64,000 bases of DNA from Thamnaconus septentrionalis. Taxonomy: Eukaryota > Chordata > Actinopteri > Tetraodontiformes > Monacanthidae. Below the pieces are notes generated by a model. That model ran no database searches. It was not told the DNA's origin and worked only from the letters and a program-made list of their open reading frames with translations. The first letter of the stretch is position 1. Every line of letters begins with the position of its first letter. Location: positions 11,741,501-11,805,500 of the forward strand of contig CM020513.1 in assembly GCA_009823395.1 (NCBI GenBank), written 5' to 3'. Positions 45,864 to 64,000 of the stretch are shown here, piece after piece. The position numbers were made by a program, and so were the translations under genes.

Positions 45864-47153
45864 ATGTGGAAAATGCTGTCGGCGAAGCTTTCAAAGATCT
45901 TGACTCTCATCCTCTTGGGAGCTCTGCTGTGTCTGCTCCTCTGGGAAACTGGCTCCCGCCGACAGCCGAAGCCTGGTCCCCGACTTTCCAAGCAGTTCTC
46001 CGGCGACCTGCCCGCCTGTATGGCCGTCGTCCAGGGGGACGCGGGGGGCAGTGTGCGGGAGTTAAACAAACTCCTGGCAGCCCGGGTGAGAAAAAGGCTT
46101 TTAACCGAGGAGTTCTACCTGAACGCGACCAAGGACTGCCCGACTTATGTTGAAAGCAGGGGGTTCATCACGGAGACTCTGAGCGCGGAAGAGAGGGACT
46201 TCCCCATTGCTTACTCCGTGGTGATCCACGACCAGGTGGAGATGTTCGAGAGACTTCTGCGCGCCGTCTTCGCTCCCCAGAACACATACTGCGTGCATGT
46301 GGACCAGAAGTCCCCCCAAAAGTTCAAATCAGCCGTGGAGGCCATCGCCTCCTGCTTCCCGAACGTCTTCATCGCCACCAAGCAGGAGAAAGTGGTGTAC
46401 GCGTCTTGGTCCCGGGTGCAGGCGGACCTGAACTGCATGGAAGACCTGCTGAAGTCACCGGTCCGGTGGAGGTACCTGCTCAACACGTGCGGAACAGACT
46501 TCCCCATCAAAACCAACAGGGAGATGGTGCGAACGCTGAAGCTGCTGAACGGGAGGAACAGCATGGAGACGGAGCAAACCAGCGACTTGAAGAAGGGCCG
46601 CTGGCAGTACCACCACGACGCCGCCACCGGCACGGTCGTCCGGACGGCGGAGAAGAAGAGCCCGCCGCCCATCAGCAGCCCCATGTTCTCGGGAAACGCG
46701 TACTTCGTGGTGTCCAGAGAGTTCGTGGAGCACCTGCTGAGCGACGGCGAGGCGCGGAAGCTGCTGGACTGGGAGAAGGACACGTTCAGCCCCGACGAGC
46801 ACCTGTGGGCCACCCTCCAGAGGATGCACGCCGTGCCCGGCTCGCTGCCCGCCAACAGCAAGTACGACACGTCGGACATGCTGGCCGTGGCTCGCGCCGT
46901 TAAGTGGAGCTACCTGGCCGGAGACGTGAGGACGGGGGCCCCGTACGAGCCGTGCACCGGCACGTACAGGAGAGCCGTGTGTGTGTATGGTGCCGGGGAC
47001 ATCCCGTGGCTCCTGAGCCAACGACACCTGCTGGCGAACAAGTTCGACCCGGCTGTGGACGACGTCGCCATTAGGTGTCTGGAGGCCTTTTTACACGCCA
47101 AGGCTTTGGGCCACTTGTCAATGTTGGTGGGTCGTGACGGCATCACTCTGTAG
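45864..47153 (+). CDS. gcnt3: GCNT3, mucin-type core 2/core 4 beta-1,6-N-acetylglucosaminyltransferase
   Basis: A Golgi type II membrane enzyme (GT14 family) that adds beta-1,6-GlcNAc from UDP-GlcNAc to O-glycan cores. A single exon encodes 429 residues. I start at ATG 45864; the frame is open further upstream but only from a GTG. Residues 1-8 are cytosolic, about 9-27 the membrane anchor (LSKILTLILLGALLCLLLW), then stem and catalytic domain. Family blocks: FPIAYSVVIHDQVEMFERLL (114-133), YCVHVDQKSP, YASWSRVQADLNCMEDLL, YLLNTCGTDFPIK, MFSGNAY, SPDEHLWATLQR with Glu312 matching the catalytic Glu of C2GnT1, CVYGAGD and LLANKFDPAVDD with Lys393 in the UDP site. Human GCNT3 has 438 residues and is also intronless in its coding part. 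BNIP2 next door supports GCNT3 over GCNT1 or GCNT4. Confidence 0.95.
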   Translation: MWKMLSAKLSKILTLILLGALLCLLLWETGSRRQPKPGPRLSKQFSGDLPACMAVVQGDAGGSVRELNKLLAARVRKRLLTEEFYLNATKDCPTYVESRGFITETLSAEERDFPIAYSVVIHDQVEMFERLLRAVFAPQNTYCVHVDQKSPQKFKSAVEAIASCFPNVFIATKQEKVVYASWSRVQADLNCMEDLLKSPVRWRYLLNTCGTDFPIKTNREMVRTLKLLNGRNSMETEQTSDLKKGRWQYHHDAATGTVVRTAEKKSPPPISSPMFSGNAYFVVSREFVEHLLSDGEARKLLDWEKDTFSPDEHLWATLQRMHAVPGSLPANSKYDTSDMLAVARAVKWSYLAGDVRTGAPYEPCTGTYRRAVCVYGAGDIPWLLSQRHLLANKFDPAVDDVAIRCLEAFLHAKALGHLSMLVGRDGITL

Positions 47154-48115
47154 CACCTCGAGAGTGTTGCTCAGTTGGAGGGGGAGAGAGAGTGTATATT
47201 TGTAAATGTTGAATTCCTTAAAATACTGATGCTGTTTGAGATTGTGTCCTTTTGGTATTATTTAAAAAAAAAAAAAAACTATTTAATGTTGATTTCAATG
47301 AAATCTTTTGAATGTCATCTAGTGGGATCAGGGTAAAACCCAAATGAATAAATAAATGAACAAATAAATAAGTAAATAAATAGCTTTTCTTGAATCATTT
47401 GGTGCAAGGATGGTCCAAGTTTATAAAAGCGTTCACCCCATGAGTTGACTTGTTAACACTGCAAACCCATACTTCAACTATCAAAAATTTCAACTGAATT
47501 TTACAAATCAGAGGGCGCATTCAGGTGAGGGGTAGAAAATAAAGGTTTATTCCCCCTCCCCCAGGCAGGATTTGAACAGAATGTCAGCAGTGAACGGTGA
47601 AAAAAAACCAAAAAAAAAAAAAAAAGGTGCCTTCAAAGCTTGTTCTTTTAAGTGCCATTCTAATGGGCAGGACACCTATAATGTGGTTTAAAAATCAGCA
47701 ATCATAAAAATATATTAAATTCTCTCCATTGTCACCTTTTTGTATATAAATACATACTTAAATGTAATAAAGCTGAACATGCAACGACCATTTGTAACAG
47801 AGTGCCTTTGATAATGTGTGGCTAACAACAGTAACTAGGAAACACAGACAAACTAGGATTGACAAGATATATCTTCAGGAAATTAAAAAGGTTAAAAACA
47901 TCTCCGACAGCATGTGGTGGACAAAACATTAATGACCAAGCTTCCACAATGTAACAGGCAGCATAGCTATTTTCGTGTTTGTATTTGTTTTTTAAAAAGG
48001 CACTTGCAAATGGCAAAACCTCCAGCCACTTCGGCTAGAATATTAACATAAATGTGGCAGCGGATTGAAACATTCATCCATCGTGATCCTCCACCAACGT
48101 GTCGTGCCGGTTGGG
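47154..48115. other. Shared 3' region between convergent GCNT3 and BNIP2
   Basis: Only 962 bp separate the two stop codons. The stretch holds (AAAT)n-like sequence at about 47344-47385 and poly-A runs at 47262-47278 and 47607-47625, and must contain both 3' UTRs, which may overlap. Confidence 0.7.
47766..47771 (+). other. gcnt3: Candidate GCNT3 polyadenylation signal
   Basis: AATAAA followed about 35-50 bases later by GT-rich GTGCCTTTGATAATGTGTGG. Several AATAAA-like hexamers nearer the stop (47346-47385) are alternatives. Confidence 0.4.
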
Positions 48116-56578
<8,463 letters not shown>

Positions 56579-57200
56579 ATCAGCTCTCACCGCCGCTTCA
56601 CTCTCGAGAAAATCCGATGCCAATAAATTCCCACCGTATCTTCCAAAGAGCCGCAAAACGTGACTAAAAGTCGCTCGGCTAACTAACTAACTAACTAACG
56701 CACTTTCTTCCGCAGTTATGTAAAGTAGTGCTCGCCTGCTACGAGTTGCACCTAAGCGACTGGGCTGCTGCTGTTGACAGCTCCGCTAGCTTTGTCAACT
56801 AACTGCATATCCTTCCCAGCGAGTCGTATTAAATCGCAGAAGGATCGCAGACAGTCGTTCTTTCAACTCCCCGAACGCGTCGCAGTTGTATTAAGCGACC
56901 TCCAAAAACAGCCAGGTGGCTTTTTTTGTTTTGCATAGAGAACAGTGCGCAGTGATCCTACTTCAGTTTCCTCCTTCGCTTCCTCCAAGTCGGAATGGTC
57001 TCCTGCGGCCAGGCGTTAGTCACGCTAGCGCAGGAGGCTACATTTAGCGTCACTCAGCCGCAGCTAAAAGACCGGCGAAAGTTTCTCCATAAAGTCAAAC
57101 GAGCCGTTACTTGCGAGCGTAACGTGGGGGACAACTGTTCCATTCATCCATGTGAGTATAAAGACGGTTGTTGTTGTTGTTGTTTTTTGAATTAGCGCAC
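56579..57200 (-). promoter_or_regulatory. BNIP2 5' UTR and promoter side
   Basis: Moderately CpG-rich sequence directly upstream of the BNIP2 ATG, with a short CTAA tandem at 56680-56697. A TATA box is not evident. The transcription start is unknown. Confidence 0.45.
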
Positions 57201-57746
57201 CGGCTCTCCCTGTGTCAATCTCAGTAACATAACTAGCGGTTGTCTGCTAACAACGCTAACTTCACCAGAGAAGTCTTGTGTTGTTCCTTTGCCCAAAATC
57301 GGCCGACTCGAGTTGCCAGTTGTCTTTCCTGCTGGTTTGTATATGAACTTAACTTTTTTTTTTGTCAAGCACACGTGCTTGACACCACAAGTACTCGCCG
57401 GTAAATCATGCCAATATGTTATACATTTCTTTAACTGTCCAGGCAATGGTGGTCTTTAATTCTCGCGTTGAGCTTCTAATTTATTTTACACACTGAAATA
57501 CTTTTTCGATGTCTTGAAACATTACCCGACCAAGCGTGACGATTTGCTTCAATTAACTTTATGAAGTATTATACAAACCGAGACTTGGGCATTCCCAAGT
57601 AAGTAAACGCTTATCACGCAAAAACATATTATTTAGGCTGTAAAATTCATTTTTTTTTTTTTAAATACGTACATCCCAGCGAACCTGGCAACCCGGCCAG
57701 TTTCGCTCATAGCAAAAGGTGTCACGTTGTCACTGTAGGCTTTACT

Positions 57747-57758
57747 GCCCTCTACTGG
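57747..57758 (-). promoter_or_regulatory. CTCF-like motif, minus orientation
   Basis: Read on the minus strand, CCAGTAGAGGGC is an exact fit to CCASYAGRKGGC. It lies 1.2 kb upstream of the BNIP2 start codon. Confidence 0.45.
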
Positions 57759-58155
57759 TAATTAAGTATTAATACTTTAGAAGGAAATTAATATCAGAAT
57801 AACATCCTACATGAATAAAGTAATATCGGAAATTGAGTTCATTAAAAGCATTGTGAAAATGTCTTTATTTATTTCATATCTGTATTTTGTGTGTAATGAA
57901 TTGAATTGAGAAAAGTATTCTTACCCCCCCCCCCACACACACACACACACAGTTCATTATATCATAAAAAAAAAAAACCAACAGGCCCATTGCAATTAAA
58001 ACAGACTTGATCAGCTACATATGGTCCTAGCATTAAATTAGATAAATCAAAGAAGATAAAAATAATGTCTAATGTCTGGAGAGTCGATTAGACTACACCA
58101 CAAGCATTTAATTTAAAAAAAAAAAAAAAAAAAAAATCACGTAATGTGCATCTTC

Positions 58156-58202
<47 letters not shown>
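58156..58202. repeat. (CTGT)n microsatellite
   Basis: About 12 tetranucleotide units, preceded by a poly-A run at 58113-58136. Confidence 0.95.
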
Positions 58203-58236
58203 CTCGCATTCGCGTAAACCCAGTGACTCGGTTGAG

Positions 58237-58252
58237 CCACTAGATGGCGGCA
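58237..58252 (+). promoter_or_regulatory. CTCF-like motif, plus orientation
   Basis: CCACTAGATGGCGGCA fits the CTCF core exactly and extends well into the 3' part of the motif. It follows a (CTGT)n array. Confidence 0.5.
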
Positions 58253-58259
58253 GATGATT

Positions 58260-59989
58260 GATCCTACACTCGAGTCCGGAGACAGCGCTGCCGAATAAAC
58301 TCCCGGACTAATATATAATGTACCTATATAATATAGTACGTTTTCATTTACAGTTACTACAAATGTTTTATAGCGTCATATGAAATGAAATATAGTAAAA
58401 TTTGTTTTTCAGTTTTATCAACATAACATTTCTTGCTCACAATTTGGTAAAAAGAAATAATAATAATAATAATATTGGTAAATTTTTTCAAGCATCACAG
58501 CTTTTAGTTTCAATTGTTATCCAAAATGAAGACAGCAAACAAAATATAATATTTCTTTTGACTTCATTTGTGATTAATACTTCATTATCAGACCTCCTCC
58601 TGGTTAAAAAGAAATGACAATTTAAGTTTTTACACTGTTAATGATACTGCCTGGTTAATGTCTCCTCTGTGCACAGCACATCATTCAGTGTAATTTCTAA
58701 TTAACACACTGCTATTTACTCTGTTGGATCATTAGGCCTCATCACAAAAGGATAATCCAGTCAAATTGCGAGTTTATGCTACCCTTCCACCTTCCAACGT
58801 GGTGCTGTTTGCTAATGAGTCATTTTGCAATTATCAAACAAATTAAGACAAATGTTCCCTCTTTAGCGCGGGATGAATCTACCTAGCCTGGCTGTCACAT
58901 AAAACTCATGTAAAACAGATAGAGAATTCATCACAGACTCTTCCTTGGACGCAGTGCCACATTTTAAGTAATGGAAAAAAATAAAATGTAAAAATAACCC
59001 TCAAATTATTTTGGAAATGAAATTGTATTTTTGAATTTGTATTCATTTGCGAGGTATATTTACTAGAAAAATATTCTGGGAAATTTCAAGCAAAAATTTT
59101 CTTTTATGAGGAGGCTTTGTGTAGACCCAGAGCACTGAAAGAACACTGCATTGTATGGTTTGTGCTACATTGTTCACTTTCGTCAATCTCTTTTTAATAA
59201 GAGTCGGCGAGAAGCGATTGTTGTTCATACTTGAACCTCTCAGTTGGTTTAAACAGAAGCTGAAGTAGCATTTACTGTCTGGATTCCTCCTTTTTCAAAG
59301 AAACACAAAGGCTCGATGTGCTGCAGCAGACCTGTGCTCTCACCATGAAAGGAGGAATGAGCGTCGGGATCACAGATGGAAGATGTAACCTATTTGTGAA
59401 CCACAATCATTAGGAGGGATCTCCAACCAATTTCCATAAGTGGGGTAGCGGGAAGTATTTAGGCTACTCCAAGTATATCACTAATGAGAAAAGACAAAAA
59501 GAATTCAAGTGCATGTTTTATGCAATCTCTTTCTGGGTGTAGATGACTTATTATTAATGATTGCCGAGCCTAAAAGGGAGGCAAAAAGATAGCAACCACA
59601 AAGAGACTGGTAAAAAATTTAAAGAGGAAGTTAAATGAATATTTAAGGAGGATGAAATATTTAATGGAAACAAATGAGCAAAACATTTAAAACGGAGAGA
59701 TAAATAGCGCAAGCCGCCGCAATGACCCTCGTAATTTGTGCTGTTTGCTGCAGAAGTCACAAGGCCTCCGTGTCTCTCGTCAAGCCCTGCGTTTCAGGAC
59801 TCAGAGGCGGTTGTTTTTCTGGCACAGCCGTCACCGCAGGACGGGGTGTCTGTAACCTGGGGCCGACCTCGTGGTGACGAAATATTAGCCTCTGATTCGC
59901 TGGAGTTTGCAGCGCTGGCACTAGGCGGAAAACAATTCATCTTTTATTGACCTCTCTTTAAGTTGATGTTTGCAATCTGAGCACCTCTG

Positions 59990-60044
<55 letters not shown>

Positions 60045-63000
60045 GTCAGAAATTGTGAATAAGATCCTGCATCTGTTATTTTTTTTAGACAGTTTTTTTA
60101 GAAACAGACAAAACAAAGGCTGTGTGTTATGTACAGGCACAGTTCATTTGTTTTCTAAATGCGAAAATAATTAAATCAGCAAACAAATAATTATTCAAGT
60201 CAATGAGAACAATTATCTCAGAGACGCCTCCGAGACTGGGTTGTGCATACTGAATTGATTAATTATCCTACTAAAGATAATTGAGTTGGATCTTCAACTG
60301 CGTCCTCTCAACACACTGTTTGCCTCTCCAGGAAAAATCACGTCTCCTCCATACTTGATGTGGTGGAGCGATCATTCTCATCTGACATTATTCCGCCAAA
60401 AAAATCTCCAGACACCCCCCCCCCCACTTCCACCCTCCCCGCCAAAAAAAAAAAAACGTCCCTGGTAACAGATCCAGATATGAACATCGGATTAAAAAAC
60501 AAAGATCTTTATGAAGCTGCCGCAAAGATTTATTAAACGCGGCGTCTCCATCTCCTCCAGCTCAACTTTGCTGCGGTGCTGTGTCATGCCCTTTGTGACA
60601 CACAGTCAGACTATTACTTACCTCCGAGCCAGACAGAGATCATTACCTCCGTGAATGATGGCGAGGCAGGCCGAGCCCAGCAGCTTTATTTCCCGGCTCA
60701 ACCTCGGCGGACGCGCAGCCATCACATCCTGTTAACAATTCCATGGCTCCTCCGTAAAGATGATCTCTCTCAATCAGCTCGCTCCGTCTCAGTCGCCGCT
60801 GACGGGCCATCAGTCACCGCCGGCCAGGACGGGGGCCTTTCCACGCGTTCACTTGTGATTGACACCGCTTAGATGAAGCGGTTAGAATCGCCGGGCTGTT
60901 TATTTCTTCAGCGGTGCAATGCCCCCCCCACTCCCCCCCCCTTTTTTTTATTACATTTTACCCCGGCACATTCAATTTATTCGTCTCCTAATATACCCAT
61001 TTTGAGATCTTTTTCCCCCCAGATTGCACTAGAGGAAAATTACACAATTAATCCCTCACAAAAACAAATACATTTGTGAATCTTCAGAAAACCCTAAACG
61101 TATTTAGCTGCAATTTTGGATTCAGCGTCTAAAGTCCCTTCACATTTTTGGAAGGGGATAAAAAGAAGCAGCCACATATTTCAGAGGGTGGCTTTGACAC
61201 CTGCCTGGGGCATCATCACTTGCCAGGAGGCGATATCAAGTGTGATTTTGGTTCTCTTTTTGACATCACAAAGAGCTGCTTTCCAGAACCATCTTATTTG
61301 GCACATGCTTTCGGAACAAAACGGACCAAACCAAAGAAGCAAAGGACGAGCTTTCCTCATTTCTGGGGAGACGGGCTGCAGACTCATTATTGTTGGAGAA
61401 CATTAGTGAATTTTAAATGATATGGGGCCATGAATGCAACCGGCCTTTTCCTGCTGGGCAAGTATCCCGTCGGTCTCGTGTGGAATCTCTCAAATGGCGA
61501 GATGAATGAAGTCAGAGGCTTTGACATTCTAATCAGAGTGAACACGCCGAGCCAACTGTCACAGTCCGACCTCATAAAGGTTGTTCTGCCCGCTAAGGAT
61601 CTGCTTGCCATAACATTTAATCGTAACATCCTAATGACTGGTCCACGTGTGGGATCGGGTTGATATTTTATGTATAAGCACACATTGTATTCAAGGCCTT
61701 TTATTCTATTAACCTGTCCTGTCTTTATTAGATCCCCTCCCAAGACAATTCCCATACGGCTTAGCCTTTGATAAATATGCTTTTAGGTCTATCTAATTAA
61801 TGCATTCCGCTGTGAATTTCTTCACTTGTCACCCACTCTTTAACCTCACAGCGCAGGAACAGACTTCTCCTACTCAAATTAAAGGTCCTCTGAGACGCTA
61901 CACACGCGTGTGCTAATGATGTGGCACACTCCGAAGCCTTACATCTTACCTGGAGCCTCGCTGAAATGTTTTGAGTAGAAATGAATTGTGTGACCTCACC
62001 ATTATGCAGTGTGGATATATTCCAAGCAAACATGTTTTAGTTTATTGCATTTGTTGTCAACTAGTAATTCAGGGCTCCTGAGTGAAAAGCGCAGCGCGTG
62101 TTGCATTCATGTGATTTGTAATGCAGATGTTGGCTCTGCGGTGAGGTTTCAACTTTAAGCATAAGCAGTTTGTTTTAGATTAATGTCAGTTTGTTCCTGC
62201 CACATTTTAGTGTCTACACCACTTTCAATAGGAAGAGAATTGCTTTGCTTGATTAAATGAAGCAATGCTAAGCAATCAACTAACAATGCAATGACCTGGT
62301 GTTCAAGGGACAGCTTAAAGTTTTTGCATAATTTGCCGGTGTTTCCGTAAGCTGCTCAGCCAGCAAAATAAAAGTGAATGGTACAGGTCTCCCTCCTTCA
62401 AAACTCAACCAGTACACAATCCAACAACTCCGAAACGCTCTCGTGGACAAGTTGAGATCTGCACAGTCACCACGTTGAACATAATGAGACATTGCTATCG
62501 TAGGAATTACATTCCAGACATATCTGCTGGGCAGAGTGATTCCAAAAGCACATGCATAGTGCAGCTACTCATTAAACAAAATGTTTGTTAAGAAGTCGTG
62601 GTGGAGTTTGTGGTTGGACTTGGTGAATAATGATTTCTCCACAAACTCTGACCCAGAACCTTACTTATTCCAGCCACAAATCAAGTAAGTACGCCACTGT
62701 CAGAGTTGTGTACTGTGCCACGCCACCCACTAGTTTACTCAAGGAAGAAGTTTCCAGTATTTGCTTCATGTGACATAATTATACATTATTATTATTTTCG
62801 TATAGTGGCGAATGTGCAAGTCATAAATCGTCCATGAGAGCATTTTGGAGCGGTTGAATTGTGTTTGATGAGTTTTAAGGGTGGGAGACCTGTACCGTTC
62901 ACCTCCACTTTGTTAGCTGCGACGCTCACGTCTCTTGACACCCTCCTACCTCTGCCATTCCCCCATTCCTAATTAAAGGGAATGTACCTACTTGTATGAG

Positions 63001-64000
63001 GAATATGAAAATAGCAAAACTTTGAACTATCCCTTTTAAGACGGACTGTGTGATGGTCTCCTCTGTGGCTACATCTACAAGGTACCTCCAAGTTAGTCCA
63101 AGCAATTCATCATTTTATTCGTCCCAGTTATGGCTCCATGAATGCCAGTATAATTGCACTTTCCAGCAAGGGACCGTTCATAGGTGTAATGAATGGGGCA
63201 AGGAGGTTATCAGCACAAAGTCTTTGCCATTTGTCTCAGTGAATGTGCTTAATAAGGGAAGTGCCGGTGCAGTTTCAAGATATTCTCTGCACCGGACATC
63301 CATTCTGTGCTTTACGTTAAGAAAGGCCAGTGGTGGGAGCCCTCGTCTGTTTGATTTGTCCAGATGTCACCTGTTACTCTCAGGCTTGACAACATGGGCC
63401 AACGGGCAGAAAAGTCCTTGTAAAAAGTCATAATGGGATCTGTTGTGTGTCCCTTTGTGAACGAGGCTCAGGGTGCCAGCAGTCATTTAACAAACAGTAA
63501 ACATGGTCTTTCAATGCTTTTAGAGGTTGTTAGGAGAGAAGCGGCAAACACTCAGGGGTGGCCAGTGCCCAACAACACAAAAGAGGCTTAAATTAGTTTT
63601 GGATCACTCAGAAAGGACATTGACAACTTCAAAATAGAGTAGAATTCATTGTATTTGTTATAACTGTACAAATAATTGGTGGGTTGAGTTTCACTTACTT
63701 ATTAGTTTTACTCACTTTTCTATTGTGGTCTAGAAAATATGTATAAATATTGAAGAAAATATGGCAGTTTGAATAATTTGCAATATTGAATGAACTGTAA
63801 CAATCTGTTGTGATATGTTCTAATCACTAAATTGTTCTATTCATTTATAATTGTATATTTAGAGTCAGTCCGTAACTATATTGCGTTTTTTGCATATGGT
63901 TTACTGTCTGATTAAGTCGTGACGGCCCATACCCAACGTGTGCAGTGTCTGACAAAGTCTGATACTATTGCCATGGAAACAGAAGATTTGCCAAGTTTCA
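58260..64000. other. Gene-free right end
   Basis: No exon chain, tRNA-like or rRNA-like sequence recognised. It contains (AC)n at 59990-60042, a dispersed-repeat copy near 61190-61280, and non-repetitive stretches of ordinary complexity at about 59250-59960, 60300-60870 and 61410-61680. In mammals BNIP2 is followed by FOXB1 across a gene-poor interval; whether foxb1 lies beyond this window cannot be seen. Confidence 0.6.
59990..60042. repeat. (AC)n microsatellite
   Basis: About 26 AC units. Confidence 0.96.

Noticed and set aside
46211..47146. Long minus-strand frames opposite GCNT3.
   Set aside because: These are antisense shadows of a GC-rich single coding exon; GCNT3 on the plus strand explains the conservation.
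56995..57195. A 66-codon plus-strand frame divergent from BNIP2.
   Set aside because: A bidirectional-promoter gene was considered, but the protein is unrecognisable and ends in a Cys run coded by a (GTT)n tract.

Overview
This is nuclear DNA from a bony fish, most likely a percomorph teleost; I cannot name the species. The reasons are intron-split vertebrate genes with GT-AG junctions and good codon phase, some very short introns (74-111 bp) beside kilobase introns, dense (AC)n, (ATT)n and (CTAT)n microsatellites, fish-type MITE and LINE/SINE fragments, and vertebrate gene identities. There are no operons or prokaryotic features. I rebuilt coding exons by eye from splice sites; every junction listed keeps the frame.

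Layout. (1) 1-12828, minus strand: the 5' two-thirds of the coding part of OTUD7A (Cezanne-2), a K11-linkage deubiquitinase. Eight coding exons carry the UBA-like region and the OTU core with its catalytic Cys and His; the remaining 3' exons lie beyond the left edge. (2) 12829-31640: about 19 kb without a recognisable protein gene, holding a CpG-rich segment behind OTUD7A, a second CpG-rich segment near 28.5-29.0 kb, MITE-like elements and microsatellites. (3) 31641-43910, plus strand: a 16-exon gene for a 964-residue type I membrane protein made of 16 furin-like cysteine-rich repeats, one membrane segment and a short acidic tail. It resembles the C-terminal half of the membrane form of PCSK5 but has its own signal peptide and no protease domain. 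This is the most interesting object in the window. (4) 45864-47153, plus strand: intronless GCNT3 (core 2/core 4 mucin-type beta-1,6-GlcNAc transferase). (5) 48116-56578, minus strand: BNIP2, complete in ten coding exons, tail-to-tail with GCNT3. (6) 56579-64000: the BNIP2 promoter side, two divergent CTCF-like motifs, then about 6 kb with no genes.

Context. GCNT3 beside BNIP2 matches human 15q22.2, and OTUD7A is also on human chromosome 15 (15q13.3), so the block looks like a rearranged piece of one ancestral chromosome. In mammals the far side of BNIP2 faces the FOXB1 gene desert, so the empty right end may hold long-range regulatory DNA. The genes are not obviously one pathway. The PCSK5-like protein and GCNT3 both belong to the secretory route; OTUD7A and BNIP2 are cytoplasmic ubiquitin and Rho/Cdc42 signalling proteins.
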